Assembly (NCBI GenBank): GCA_027366585.1
Contig: DAHXNF010000059.1
Coordinates: 118,675-182,674, forward strand
From: Thermoplasmatales archaeon
GTDB taxonomy: Archaea; Thermoplasmatota; Thermoplasmata; Thermoplasmatales; Thermoplasmataceae
Direction: 5' to 3'
Length of the DNA: 64,000 nt
Part shown: piece after piece, positions 29,561 through 40,079 of the stretch
How positions within the stretch are numbered: position 1 is the stretch's first letter
Layout: every line of letters begins with the position of its first letter
Notes under the pieces: model-generated
The model's input: only the letters and a program-made list of their open reading frames with translations
The model's database searches: none
What the model was told of the DNA's origin: nothing
Translations under genes and position numbers: made by a program

Positions 29561-30790
29561 ATGACCGATACTCTGAGGGAACAATTCAGGTCAAGGTTTC
29601 CAATCGTGATCCAGGCTCTTCTCTTCATGATTATTGGCAATTTTGCCGACTCAGCCTATTCACCGCTGTCGTCGGTCATAAAGGGAGCTTATTCTCTGAC
29701 TTCTGAAGAGGTTGGACTCATTACGAGCACGATCTTTATCGGTTCGCTTTCAGTTTCCTTCATGTCTGGATTCTTTGTAGATCGCCTTGGCAATAAGATG
29801 GCAGTCAGGATAGCGTTCACGTTCATCTCCGCAGGTGCGCTGATATGTGCCTTATCTACAACCTACCCCCTGCTTCTTTCCGGCTTCTTCTTCATTGGCT
29901 TTGGATATGGAACCATAACTCCTGCTACCAACTCGCTCATAATGGAGGAATATTTTCCGCAACACATTGGGAGGATGGGAATAAAGCAGACCGGGGTTCC
30001 AATCGGTTCAATCGCTGCGGTCACGGCACTGCCGCTGGTTGCAATAACGTTCGGCTTAAGATGGCCATTCCTGATCCTCTTTGTTACGTCACTTATCATT
30101 GTAGCTGTTGTCAGGAGTGGATCCAGGGTCTCTTCCCGCTTCAATCTCCGCAGTTATATGAAGGACCTCTTTTCTGCAGCAAGAGATCGCCGACTCCTGA
30201 CATACAGCGCATTCAGCACCGTACTGTCATGGGGACAGCAGACCGGTCTTACTTTCTATGTACTCTTCTTCGAAAGTAATGGGTTTCTTCTCTATTCGGC
30301 AGAGATATTGCTGGGTTCATTCCTTGCTGGTGCAATATTTGGCAGGAATTTCTGGGCAAGGCTTGGTCACAGGATTCATGCGGGATCGAGGTGGCATGCG
30401 ACATTGCTTATAATGTCACTTTCAGGCAGCCTGTACATACTACTCACGCTGGTTCCGCATGATCTGATACTGCTGATACCATACTCGATATTTCTGGGCA
30501 TGAATGCAGCAGGGTGGAACAGCACGTTCGTAACTGCTGTTTCTGAGATGGCGGGAAAGGAAAAAGTTGGTCTTTACAGCGGAGTCGGGCTTATCACACT
30601 TTCCCTGGGTACCATAATTGGAACTCCAATCTCCGGTTACATACGAGACTCAACGCATTCATACATCATAATGTGGATTGTTCTCGGAGGAGTCCAGCTC
30701 GTGACTGCATTTCTCATGCTCATTTTCCATGCGATGTATGGAAAAGATCGTGGCATTCCTGGAAAAGACCAGTGGTCACCGAATCAGTGA
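29561..30790 (+). CDS. MFS transporter
   Basis: GFFVDRLGNKMAVR loop, 12-TM pattern. Confidence 0.9.
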   Translation: MTDTLREQFRSRFPIVIQALLFMIIGNFADSAYSPLSSVIKGAYSLTSEEVGLITSTIFIGSLSVSFMSGFFVDRLGNKMAVRIAFTFISAGALICALSTTYPLLLSGFFFIGFGYGTITPATNSLIMEEYFPQHIGRMGIKQTGVPIGSIAAVTALPLVAITFGLRWPFLILFVTSLIIVAVVRSGSRVSSRFNLRSYMKDLFSAARDRRLLTYSAFSTVLSWGQQTGLTFYVLFFESNGFLLYSAEILLGSFLAGAIFGRNFWARLGHRIHAGSRWHATLLIMSLSGSLYILLTLVPHDLILLIPYSIFLGMNAAGWNSTFVTAVSEMAGKEKVGLYSGVGLITLSLGTIIGTPISGYIRDSTHSYIIMWIVLGGVQLVTAFLMLIFHAMYGKDRGIPGKDQWSPNQ

Positions 30791-30815
30791 TATATCCCGC
30801 CACTCTTATGTAAAT

Positions 30816-31217
30816 ATGCGTCTTAACCATGATCTTGTATCTTCGGTTCTGGAAACAGACGGCTTCCTGCGATCGTTTAAGCTTCTTGGAAGCACGATAA
30901 AGCATGACTCTGTCCAGATTTTGATAGAGCTCACTGACAACCTGCTCAGGGTTGGCAGCATAATGAACGGCGGAGCAATCGCAACAATCATGGACTTTGC
31001 CGGGGGACTGGCTGTCATGAACGATGAATCGGTGCTTAACGAAGTCACTACAAACCTCTCTATACAGTATGTTTCTCCCGTATCGAAGGGACCGGTAACC
31101 GTGGATGCAAAAATCCTGAAGAGGGGGAAAACCATCTCCTTCGTACAGATCGACATTCATGACTCCGATCAGGTATTATGTGCGACAGCACTTGGTACCT
31201 GGTTCATATTCAGGTGA
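30816..31217 (+). CDS. PaaI-like (hotdog) thioesterase
   Basis: GSIMNGGAIATIMDFAGGLAVM...SIQYVSPVSKGPVTVDAKILKRGK; ATG 30816 avoids overlap with the MFS gene. Confidence 0.88.
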   Translation: MRLNHDLVSSVLETDGFLRSFKLLGSTIKHDSVQILIELTDNLLRVGSIMNGGAIATIMDFAGGLAVMNDESVLNEVTTNLSIQYVSPVSKGPVTVDAKILKRGKTISFVQIDIHDSDQVLCATALGTWFIFR

Positions 31218-31225
31218 TCTTTGAA

Positions 31226-32404
31226 ATGTGTGATAAATGTTCCAAACCCTTCATGCGACTGCATGGAAAAAAAGTCATTGTTGCAGTCTCTGCCAGCATC
31301 TCGCTTTACCGCATACCGGATCTCGTAAGGGAACTCGTGAAGATGGGCGCTTCAGTAACGAGCGCAATTAGCTCCGAAGCTCAGAAGTTGATAAGCCCTG
31401 AAATATTTCGCTGGGCATCCGGCAATAATCCTGTCACTGAGATCACGGGCAGGGTTGAGCACATCTCGCTCTTCGATGATCCAGGAAACACTGTGCTCGT
31501 GATCGCCCCTGCTACCTATAATTCCCTGGGAAAGATTGCTGCTGGAATTTCCGACGAGATACCACCACTCATGTTTGCTTACGCATTTGGCCACGGAGTT
31601 CCGGTTGTCATAGCACCAGCAATGCACGAGGACATGCTCAGGAACCCAATCATGGTGGACAACATCCGCAAGCTAAGTTCTCTCGGCGTAAGGTTTGTCT
31701 CCCCGCGTATCGAAGACGATAAGGCGAAGATTTCAGAAAACATAAGCATCATTGATGAAATATACAGGGCGCTAAGCGACCGCATTCTGGAAGGGAAGAA
31801 GGCGCTCGTTGTCTCTGGTAGAAGCGAGGAGCCGATAGATCCCGTTAGGATAATAAGCAACAAATCCTCGGGAACAACCGGGTACTGGCTGGCGAGGAAT
31901 CTTTACAGGCTCGGTGCTTCTAATGTTACGGTGATAGGAAACACCAACCAGCCTCTGCCGCCATATATAAACCACATTCCCGCCAGTTCCACCGATGAAT
32001 ATTATAAAGAGACAAGGGCGGAACTCAGATCCGAAACATATGATATTGTTTTCGTGCCTGCTGCCCTCTCAGATTTCTCCGTCAATCAGTATAAGAAGAA
32101 GATTGAGAGTGGAGAGGAGGTCTCGATTACGCTTAAACCCAGGGCAAAGCTGCTTGATGCCATCAGGAAAGAGCATACAGGAATCATGGTATCGTTCAAG
32201 CTGGATCATGATGAAAGCAGGGTGAAGCATCCGCAGACCGACAAGGAATACGTTGTGTTCAATGAGATTAAACCTCAGGATCGTACGTTTGGCGAAAACG
32301 GTGCCGGTTACAAGGTCTTCGGAAAAGAGGGTATGACGGAAATTATCGCAGGAGAGAAGGAGGAAGCGACAATGCGTCTTATTCTGCACGTAGCCTGGAA
32401 GTGA
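31226..32404 (+). CDS. coaBC: bifunctional phosphopantothenoylcysteine decarboxylase / phosphopantothenate-cysteine ligase
   Basis: VAVSASISLYRIPDLVREL...PAMHEDMLRNPIMVDNIRKL...PIDPVRIISNKSSGTTGYWLARNL...VPAALSDF. Confidence 0.92.
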   Translation: MCDKCSKPFMRLHGKKVIVAVSASISLYRIPDLVRELVKMGASVTSAISSEAQKLISPEIFRWASGNNPVTEITGRVEHISLFDDPGNTVLVIAPATYNSLGKIAAGISDEIPPLMFAYAFGHGVPVVIAPAMHEDMLRNPIMVDNIRKLSSLGVRFVSPRIEDDKAKISENISIIDEIYRALSDRILEGKKALVVSGRSEEPIDPVRIISNKSSGTTGYWLARNLYRLGASNVTVIGNTNQPLPPYINHIPASSTDEYYKETRAELRSETYDIVFVPAALSDFSVNQYKKKIESGEEVSITLKPRAKLLDAIRKEHTGIMVSFKLDHDESRVKHPQTDKEYVVFNEIKPQDRTFGENGAGYKVFGKEGMTEIIAGEKEEATMRLILHVAWK

Positions 32405-32408
32405 GATC

Positions 32409-33179
32409 TTGGGTACCAGCGAAATAAAGCTTGCCGGCATGGAAATGTCACTCAGCAGTCACGATGAGGCGCTCGATCTAATAAAACACAGGATATCACC
32501 TTTCCTGGCAAAAGAAAAACCAGACTTTATGATGCTTCCGGAAAAATGGGTAATGCAGCGCTATGAAGCCGAAGGCACGCAGCTCAACAATGTACTGGAC
32601 CTATTCAGCGAGCTTTCGCAGGAGAATGGATGCACCATAATCCCAGGTAGCTTTAGCATAGTGCGTAAGGACAAGCTGTACAATTCTTCTCCCGTTATCA
32701 GCGAAGGCAAGATCCTTGGCTGGTCCGATAAGATCTCCCTGTACATGACAGAGAAAAACGAATTTACTTCCGGCCGGAGCATAAACGTATTTCAATCAGC
32801 CGGAGTAAAATTCAGCGTGCCTGTCTGCTATGATCTGGACTTCCCCTACTACACGAAAGTTGCAATAAGAAAAGGTGCCAGGTTGCTGTTGAACCCTTCG
32901 CTTATACGTGCAAGTTTCCACAGTATGTGGCACATCTACGTCACCGGCAGGTCACTGGAAAACCGCATACCGATCCTTTCGGTGAATTCATCGAGCCCTC
33001 CTCTTGGAGGTGGTTCCATCGGCACATTCCTCGATGAAGAGGAAAAAGGCGTTAGAATAAGGAAGATGAAGGCCGCTAAATCGGTTATATCGTATAAAGT
33101 GGACATGGAAAGCACATCCTCAATGATTGAGAGAAGGATGAACGAGGATCCCGGGATCTATTCATTCACGAATGAATGA
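32409..33179 (+). CDS. carbon-nitrogen hydrolase (nitrilase superfamily)
   Basis: Glu in LPEKWV, Lys in SDKISLY, Cys in PVCYDLDFP. Confidence 0.87.
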   Translation: MGTSEIKLAGMEMSLSSHDEALDLIKHRISPFLAKEKPDFMMLPEKWVMQRYEAEGTQLNNVLDLFSELSQENGCTIIPGSFSIVRKDKLYNSSPVISEGKILGWSDKISLYMTEKNEFTSGRSINVFQSAGVKFSVPVCYDLDFPYYTKVAIRKGARLLLNPSLIRASFHSMWHIYVTGRSLENRIPILSVNSSSPPLGGGSIGTFLDEEEKGVRIRKMKAAKSVISYKVDMESTSSMIERRMNEDPGIYSFTNE

Positions 33180-33884
33180 CGTGATCAGCGAAGCAATTTC
33201 AGTATAGTGGGCAGTCTGTGGTACATGTCCTCCTCCTGGTATCACATGAAAGGAACTTCCATGAATATATTCATGCATTTTCTTTCCAAATGCCGGAGGG
33301 ATTAGTGCGTCAAGTTCTCCCCATATCACCAGCGTTCTGCTCATGATTTTTCCCAGGTCTTGCGGTCTGATACGCTCCTCCGGCCTTGAATTGTTTTCTA
33401 TAATTTTCTCAATCACTTCCCGTCTGTTATATCGGCTCATCGTCATGACCCTGTCAACAAAGGCTGCAGATAATGCAGGATCTCCTTCTCCCACAGAAGG
33501 ATTCAGCCCGGCAGAGTCTATCAGCACAAGGTACTCAGGTTTCGGTTTATATTCAAGTGCGTATCTGAGGGATATCCATCCGCCATAAGAATTTCCAACC
33601 AGGCCAAATTTTTTAAATCCGAGGGCTTGGGCAAACTCGTTGATCATCCTGCACTGGTCGGTTATCGTGCAGCCACCCTCTTTTATCTGCGATCGTCCCT
33701 GGCAAAGTAGGTCTAGATAATACAATCCAAAACGGTCATCCAGGAGGCTGGTGAGTTTTAGCCATGTATTCCCTGTACCTCCCAGGCCATGTAAAAATAT
33801 CAGAGGAATACTTCCTGCTCGATATAAATATGAAACGCTTCCAAGCGACGATTCATAGTTTAGCCTTTCCATTGTTGGCTTCAT
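33162..33884 (-). CDS. alpha/beta hydrolase
   Basis: LIFLHGLGGTGNTW, GLVGNSYGGWISL, VIWGELDALIPP, GGGHVPQ; start uncertain (track 33941). Confidence 0.92.
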   Translation of the reverse strand: MKPTMERLNYESSLGSVSYLYRAGSIPLIFLHGLGGTGNTWLKLTSLLDDRFGLYYLDLLCQGRSQIKEGGCTITDQCRMINEFAQALGFKKFGLVGNSYGGWISLRYALEYKPKPEYLVLIDSAGLNPSVGEGDPALSAAFVDRVMTMSRYNRREVIEKIIENNSRPEERIRPQDLGKIMSRTLVIWGELDALIPPAFGKKMHEYIHGSSFHVIPGGGHVPQTAHYTEIASLITSFIRE

Positions 33885-34043
33885 GATGCCAGCATAGCAG
33901 ATATGGTTTTTTAACCCAGTTGATCGGGGCAATTTAGGCAAAAGGGCAAGTTTTTAGATTCAGTATAATTATTTGCCATCTGCTTGATACTGGCCTGCTG
34001 TAAAAATTAAATATCAATGCAAGTATTGTTTGTTATACGGCAG

Positions 34044-34692
34044 ATGGGCAGCAAGAAAATCGTTCTTCCTTCTGTGCCTGTAGTTATCCTCTTAGCTGCC
34101 CCAATCAACTTCATCGAGTATTCGTTGCCAAAGCCACCCCAGATACCCCGATATCTATTCAGGCTGTTAACCACACTTATAGATACAATCTAAACTAGAC
34201 TGCATTATGTGAGCGCTGTTGTTTTCTATCTAACGCCACATCCCATGTCATAGTTTCCGGGAGTGGATTTAAAAATTCAACAGTATCCCTAGAATTATTA
34301 GGTTTCCCTGTGCTTTTACCCTGCGGTCCCAATATATTCATTCACGCCTTCGTAAATGGTTCTTTGTCTTCAAACCTCAATCCATCTGGACATGACATTT
34401 TATTGGACGTAGAAACTCCAAATGTTCCGGAACTCGTGGCTGACAGGATGCTTCGTAATAACAACACCAATATTTCATTCTTGGCGCCCCAGAATTGCTG
34501 GAGTTTCTATACCATCAACGATTCAAACATGAAATATGTAAATGCTGATAGGTTATTCCTCAACGAATCGAGTCCTTCAAACGCAACCTTGTACCATTTC
34601 AGGAGCTTTCTTTACTTTTTTGTATGTCTACCGCCATGGTCAATGGCAGTGAACTTCTCAACAATCTGAAAGCTGTTTCCATTGAATTTTAG
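34044..34692 (+). pseudogene. decayed secreted/surface-glycoprotein-like gene (several frame changes)
   Basis: Signal-like MGSKKIVLPSVPVVILLAAPINF, then sequon-rich segments in shifted frames (NHT, NATS, KNST, VNGS, NNNTNIS, NDS, NESS, NAT, NFS). Confidence 0.5.
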
Positions 34693-34962
34693 AGCAAGTG
34701 TTACAATAGCAGGTTGCTCTAACAATCCAAAGAGCGACCTGAGGAAACCAGATTGAGATTTTTTAAACTTCAGAAACTCCTTTGATTTTCCACGAAGGAT
34801 GCATGTCCTGCTTCTTCAAACAAAGGTATTATTTGTTGTATGGGCACTCATGTTCAAATGATAAAAGATATTTGTAGGGAATGGCAAAATAATTGGAAAT
34901 GAATTACGCGGATTTCGGTAAAGCAATACAAATACATTATTTATAACACAGAATGATCACTT

Positions 34963-37626
34963 ATGCCTGAAAACGTAAAATTTGTCTATATGTTCGAGGA
35001 AGGAAACCAGAAAATGGTTGATCTCCTGGGTGGCAAAGGTGCCGGTCTTTCTGAAATGATGAACCTTGGATTAACTGTTCCTCCTGGCTTCACGATCACT
35101 ACCGACGCATGCAGGCGCTACATGAAACAGAATGCATTCCCTGATGGAATGCTTGATCAGGCCATCAAGGCGCTCAAAAAAGTTGAGTCAAAGAGTGGCA
35201 GGAAGTTTGGCGATGTCACTAACCCCCTACTGGTCTCAGTCCGATCCGGAGCCCCGATAAGTATGCCCGGTATGATGGACACAATCCTCAATGTTGGTCT
35301 GAATGACAGCACGGTCCAGGCAATATCTAAGATGACCGGAAATACAAGGTTTGCCCTCGACTCATACAGGCGTCTGATGCAGATGTTTGGCACCGTGGTC
35401 CTTGGCATACATCATGAAGATTTTGAGGAAGCACTTTCCTCCCTGAAGAAAAAATACTCACTGAAGAGTGACGTAGATCTTACTGAAGCTCACCTGCGTG
35501 AACTGATCTCCTCATACTCAGGAATTTACACGAAACATGGCAAGGAATTTCCACAGGATCCAAACAAGCAGCTGGAAATTGCCATAGAGGCTGTTTTCAA
35601 GTCTTGGAACTCAGATAGGGCAAAGGCTTACAGGGAAATCAATGGCATCTCAGATGAAATGGGTACGGCCGTCAATGTTGTCGCAATGATTTTCGGCAAC
35701 ATGGGTAACGACTCAGCCACGGGCGTTGCATTCACACGTGATCCAAACACCGGGGAGAAGAAGCTCTTCGCAGAATACCTCACGAATGCACAGGGTGAAG
35801 ACGTTGTCTCTGGGTCCAGGACGCCAAGATCCATAGATCAGCTTGAAAAGGAAATTCCCGGCGCCTATGCTGATCTGGTCAAATTCATCGGCATATTGGA
35901 GGATCACTACAGGGATATGCTCGACATTGAGTTCACGATTGAGCAGGGCAAGCTATACATGCTCCAGGTCAGGGTTGGTAAGAGGAGCGCCAGGGCTGCA
36001 CTCAAGATTGCCGTCGATCTTGTAAAGGAGAAGATGATTGACGAGAAAACTGCAATAATGCGCATCAGGCCTGAGACTCTGGATTCAATTCTTCATCCGC
36101 AGATTAAGCTGAAGGGATCCGAGGTAGAACTGGCAAAGGGACTGGCAGCGTCCCCGGGAGCAGCAATCGGAACAATAGTCTTTTCGTCATCGAGAGCAGT
36201 CGAACTTGCAAAGGAGGGAAAGAAACTCATACTGGTCAGGCCGGAGACAACTGCCGATGATGTAAGGGGAATGTCAATGTCACAGGGATTCCTGACGCAA
36301 AAGGGCGGCATGACTTCCCATGCGGCCGTCGTAGCGAGGGCAATGGGAAAACCTGCAGTTGTTGGGGCGGAAGAGATCACCGTCGACTCAAAAACGGGAA
36401 TCCTGAAGACGAGGAGTTTTACATTGAAGGAAGGAGATACTATCAGCATCGATGGTACAAGTGGTACGGTGTACAAGGGAAGCATACAGCTGGAAAATGC
36501 AAAAGCTTCAGAGGATCTGGATACAATACTCACATGGTGCAACAGGTACAGGAAACTTGGCGTTCGCGCAAACGCAAATACGCCTGAGGAAGCGAAACTC
36601 GCAAGGGAGAATGGTGCGGAGGGAATAGGTCTTGCAAGGACCGAGAGAATGTTCCTTGGAAACGATCGGATACCTATAGTGAGGAGCATGATCCTGAGCA
36701 CTACAACAGAGGAAAGAAGGAAATACCTGGACAAACTCCTACCAATGCAGCTGGCAGATTTCGTAGAATTCTTCAGGGTAATGGAAGGTTATCCCGTGAC
36801 CATAAGGCTGCTTGACCCGCCCTTGCATGAGTTCCTTCCAGACAAGGAATCACTGATTAATGAGATCAATGCACTGCAAAACACGAGATCCCTGCTTGGC
36901 GGAAAGAAGGATAAACTGGAAGAGCTCAGGAAGCTGCTGGTGACAGTGAAGAATCTTGAGGAATTCAACCCGATGCTCGGCTTCCGTGGCTGCAGGATTG
37001 GGCTGCTATATCCCGAAATATACGAAATGCAGGTCAAGGCAATCATGTCCGCAGCCAAGCAGGTCGAGTCTGAAGGGCGTGAACTGCTGCCCGAAATCAT
37101 GATTCCCCTTGTTGGTCATCCCAACGAACTGAAAATTATCAAGGAAAGGCTTATCAAGACGATCCATGAAACACTTGGACCGAAGACAATCGATTACAAG
37201 ATCGGAACAATGATAGAAGTCCCAAGAGCATGCCTTGTAGCTGACAAGATTGCAGAATACGCTGATTTCTTCTCCTTCGGAACCAATGATCTTACCCAGA
37301 TGACTTATGGCTACAGCAGGGACGATGCAGAGGGAAAATTCATTTCCAGGTACCTTGAAGAGAAGATAATCGAACAGGATCCATTCAACACAATCGACAG
37401 GGACGGGGTCGGGGAACTGATGCGCATTGGCGTTGAGAGGGGGAGGAAAACAAGGAAGGACCTGGAAATAGGTATCTGCGGCGAGCAGGGAGGAGACCCG
37501 GAGACGATCTATTTCTGCCATGAAATTGGATTGGACTATGTCTCATCTTCGCCCTTCAGGATACCTGTCGCAATCCTTTGCGCAGCGAGGGCAAGCATGA
37601 TGTATCAGGAAGCCGGAAAGCAGTGA
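34963..37626 (+). CDS. ppdK: pyruvate, phosphate dikinase
   Basis: LLGGKGAGLSEM..., GGMTSHAAVVARAMGKPAVVG catalytic His, FGTNDLTQMTYGYSRDD, GICGEQGGDP. Confidence 0.97.
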   Translation: MPENVKFVYMFEEGNQKMVDLLGGKGAGLSEMMNLGLTVPPGFTITTDACRRYMKQNAFPDGMLDQAIKALKKVESKSGRKFGDVTNPLLVSVRSGAPISMPGMMDTILNVGLNDSTVQAISKMTGNTRFALDSYRRLMQMFGTVVLGIHHEDFEEALSSLKKKYSLKSDVDLTEAHLRELISSYSGIYTKHGKEFPQDPNKQLEIAIEAVFKSWNSDRAKAYREINGISDEMGTAVNVVAMIFGNMGNDSATGVAFTRDPNTGEKKLFAEYLTNAQGEDVVSGSRTPRSIDQLEKEIPGAYADLVKFIGILEDHYRDMLDIEFTIEQGKLYMLQVRVGKRSARAALKIAVDLVKEKMIDEKTAIMRIRPETLDSILHPQIKLKGSEVELAKGLAASPGAAIGTIVFSSSRAVELAKEGKKLILVRPETTADDVRGMSMSQGFLTQKGGMTSHAAVVARAMGKPAVVGAEEITVDSKTGILKTRSFTLKEGDTISIDGTSGTVYKGSIQLENAKASEDLDTILTWCNRYRKLGVRANANTPEEAKLARENGAEGIGLARTERMFLGNDRIPIVRSMILSTTTEERRKYLDKLLPMQLADFVEFFRVMEGYPVTIRLLDPPLHEFLPDKESLINEINALQNTRSLLGGKKDKLEELRKLLVTVKNLEEFNPMLGFRGCRIGLLYPEIYEMQVKAIMSAAKQVESEGRELLPEIMIPLVGHPNELKIIKERLIKTIHETLGPKTIDYKIGTMIEVPRACLVADKIAEYADFFSFGTNDLTQMTYGYSRDDAEGKFISRYLEEKIIEQDPFNTIDRDGVGELMRIGVERGRKTRKDLEIGICGEQGGDPETIYFCHEIGLDYVSSSPFRIPVAILCAARASMMYQEAGKQ

Positions 37627-37789
37627 TTACCCGGCTCTGATTTGCACTTCTTGACCCCTTTTTATCATATTTTCAAAATGACACTTCTGTAATAGGTGTT
37701 TTGCCTGCGGGATCATACACTGGATGCCGTCTCGCAATACAGGATGAGAAGTCAATAAACATCATAAGTCAGCATGCGATATCTGTACA

Positions 37790-39223
37790 ATGCCTTTCGA
37801 CGATCTGCACGACTACGTTCAGCAACTGGCAAAAAGGAATGACCTCAGGATCATCAGGGATGAAGTCAACCCCGACCTGGAACTGACTCAAATCCTCAGC
37901 GAAGAAGAGCGCATTGGAGGTGCACATACGCTTGTTTTCGAGAACGTAACCGGATCCAGGGTACCTGCGATTGGCAACCTCTTTTCCACACATGATAAGA
38001 TGCTTGCGATTCTTGGAGACGAACCCGGAAACATTGGGGAGAGACTTAGAAACCTCACGAGGATGCCTGATCAGTCGGAATCCATGATATCCCGTGGTTT
38101 CGAGATGTGGAGGGAACTTGGCGGAGTAAGGCCTAAGATTGCAGGATCGATGCCTGGAGGCTATTCTGAACTCGAAAAGGTGGATCTGTCAAGATACCCG
38201 ATCACAAAGACATGGCCACAGGATGCCGGAAGATTCATCACACTTCCCATGGTCATTACAAAGGACCCGGTTACTGGTGCACGCAATGCAGGAATGTACA
38301 GGATGCAGGTCTATGACAGCGAAACTACAGGCATGCACTGGCACATACACAAGGGAGGCTCATCACACTTTCTTGCACAGGGAAAGAAGGAAATGGACGT
38401 AGCAGTTGTCATTGGATCAGATCCACTGACAATGTTTTCTGCGGTTGCACCACTGCCTGAATTCCTGGACGAATTCTCATTTGTGGGCCTGGTTGGCAAG
38501 AAGCGCGTCGAACTCGCGAAGGGAGTTACCGTAGATCTTGAGTATCCAAGGAACGCGGAGATCGTTCTTGAAGGTTTCATCGATCCTTCTGAAACCAGGA
38601 CAGAGGGACCGTTTGGAGATCACACTGGTTACTATTCCCTCGAAGATCAATTTCCTGTATTTCACATAAAGAAGATAATCGAGAGGAAGGATGCAATGTA
38701 CCCGACTACGATAGTAGGCAAGCTCTGGCATGAGGACGTTGTAATAGGGAAAGCGGTAGAGAGGATGTTCCTGCCGCTCATCCAGATGCAGCTTCCCGAG
38801 ATAGTCGATCTCAACACTATGGAGGAGGCCGTATTTCATGACATGGTTGTGGTATCAATAAAGAAAAAGTATCCCGGTCATGCAAAGAAGATTATGTTTG
38901 CGATGTGGAGCTTCGGCCAGCTTATGTTTTCCAAGATCGTACTTGTGGTTGATGACGACATAAACGTCCATGACAGAAAGCAGGTCATCTGGGCTCTCGG
39001 CACCAGGGTAGATCCGGAAAGGGATGTGCTTATAGTACCGGGAACACTTACAGATACCCTTGATCATGCTTCACCCATCATCAACTACGGTTCGAAAATG
39101 GGAATAGATGCAACAAGGAAATCCAGCGCTGAAGGTTATAACAGAAAATGGCCGGACGTTTTAGAGATGTCGGAAGAGGTCGCAAAGAAGGTAAAGGAGA
39201 GGTGGGTTAAGCTTGGCCTTTGA
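37790..39223 (+). CDS. UbiD-family decarboxylase
   Basis: HWHIHKGGSSH, EGPFGDHTGYYS motifs. Confidence 0.94.
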   Translation: MPFDDLHDYVQQLAKRNDLRIIRDEVNPDLELTQILSEEERIGGAHTLVFENVTGSRVPAIGNLFSTHDKMLAILGDEPGNIGERLRNLTRMPDQSESMISRGFEMWRELGGVRPKIAGSMPGGYSELEKVDLSRYPITKTWPQDAGRFITLPMVITKDPVTGARNAGMYRMQVYDSETTGMHWHIHKGGSSHFLAQGKKEMDVAVVIGSDPLTMFSAVAPLPEFLDEFSFVGLVGKKRVELAKGVTVDLEYPRNAEIVLEGFIDPSETRTEGPFGDHTGYYSLEDQFPVFHIKKIIERKDAMYPTTIVGKLWHEDVVIGKAVERMFLPLIQMQLPEIVDLNTMEEAVFHDMVVVSIKKKYPGHAKKIMFAMWSFGQLMFSKIVLVVDDDINVHDRKQVIWALGTRVDPERDVLIVPGTLTDTLDHASPIINYGSKMGIDATRKSSAEGYNRKWPDVLEMSEEVAKKVKERWVKLGL

Positions 39224-40079
39224 TTTCCTGCACAAGATTTCCCAGCTGATAAAAATAGAACATACCGTATTCGATCTGCCCTTCATATTCAGCGGTGCGG
39301 TGATAGCATCCAGGGGAACTTTCCTGCCTGTTACTTTTGCGCTTATCCTCATTGCGGCCGTCTCGGCTCGTGCTGCGGGCATGTCAATCAACAGGATCGA
39401 AGGAAGAAGATGGGACACTACCAATCCCAGAAAAAGGAACTGGGTCCTGGTAAACGGGTCTCTATCTGTCAGGACAGCCGTTATTCTGACGATATTGTTC
39501 TCTGCAATCTTCGAGATTACATCCTATGCTCTTAATTTCCTCGTATTCATGCTTTCTCCTATTGTGCTTTTCATGTTCATAACCGACCCCATCTTGAAGA
39601 AAATAACTCCATGGAGGCACATATACATGGGAGCCACAATTGGTATGGGAGTTATGGGTGGCTATCTGGCGGTTACACCATTCATCCCATCTACGCCGCA
39701 GATATACCTTATTTTCCTGTCCAGCACACTATGGATAGCAGGATTTGACATGTTATATGTTATCCCTGACATCGAGACAGACGAGAAACTGGGCCTGAAA
39801 ACGGTCATGACCAGGTTCGGCACCGACAGGGGCCTTCTTATTTCCACGCTAACGCATGCGCTTTCATTCGCCGCTATGCTTATATTTGGTCTCTACATTG
39901 ATTCATTCTGGTACTTCCTGATGCTTGTGCCGATACTTGCCCTGATGATCATACAGCACAGGATAATTGACCCTAAAAACCCAGCATCTGTAAAGGCATC
40001 ATTCTTCGGCGCCAATTCCGCGATTGGATTCCTTTTCCTTCTTGGCGTTATATTATCATACATACCCGGATCTGTATGA
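39213..40079 (+). CDS. UbiA-family prenyltransferase
   Basis: AAGMSINRIEGRRWDTTNPRKRN and DMLYVIPDIETDEKLGLKT; overlaps ubiD-like gene by 11 bp. Confidence 0.92.
   Translation: MAFDFLHKISQLIKIEHTVFDLPFIFSGAVIASRGTFLPVTFALILIAAVSARAAGMSINRIEGRRWDTTNPRKRNWVLVNGSLSVRTAVILTILFSAIFEITSYALNFLVFMLSPIVLFMFITDPILKKITPWRHIYMGATIGMGVMGGYLAVTPFIPSTPQIYLIFLSSTLWIAGFDMLYVIPDIETDEKLGLKTVMTRFGTDRGLLISTLTHALSFAAMLIFGLYIDSFWYFLMLVPILALMIIQHRIIDPKNPASVKASFFGANSAIGFLFLLGVILSYIPGSV

Noticed and set aside
35157-37521. Long antisense ORFs across ppdK, hppA and thermosome genes
   Set aside because: Shadow ORFs with skewed composition opposite strongly supported genes.
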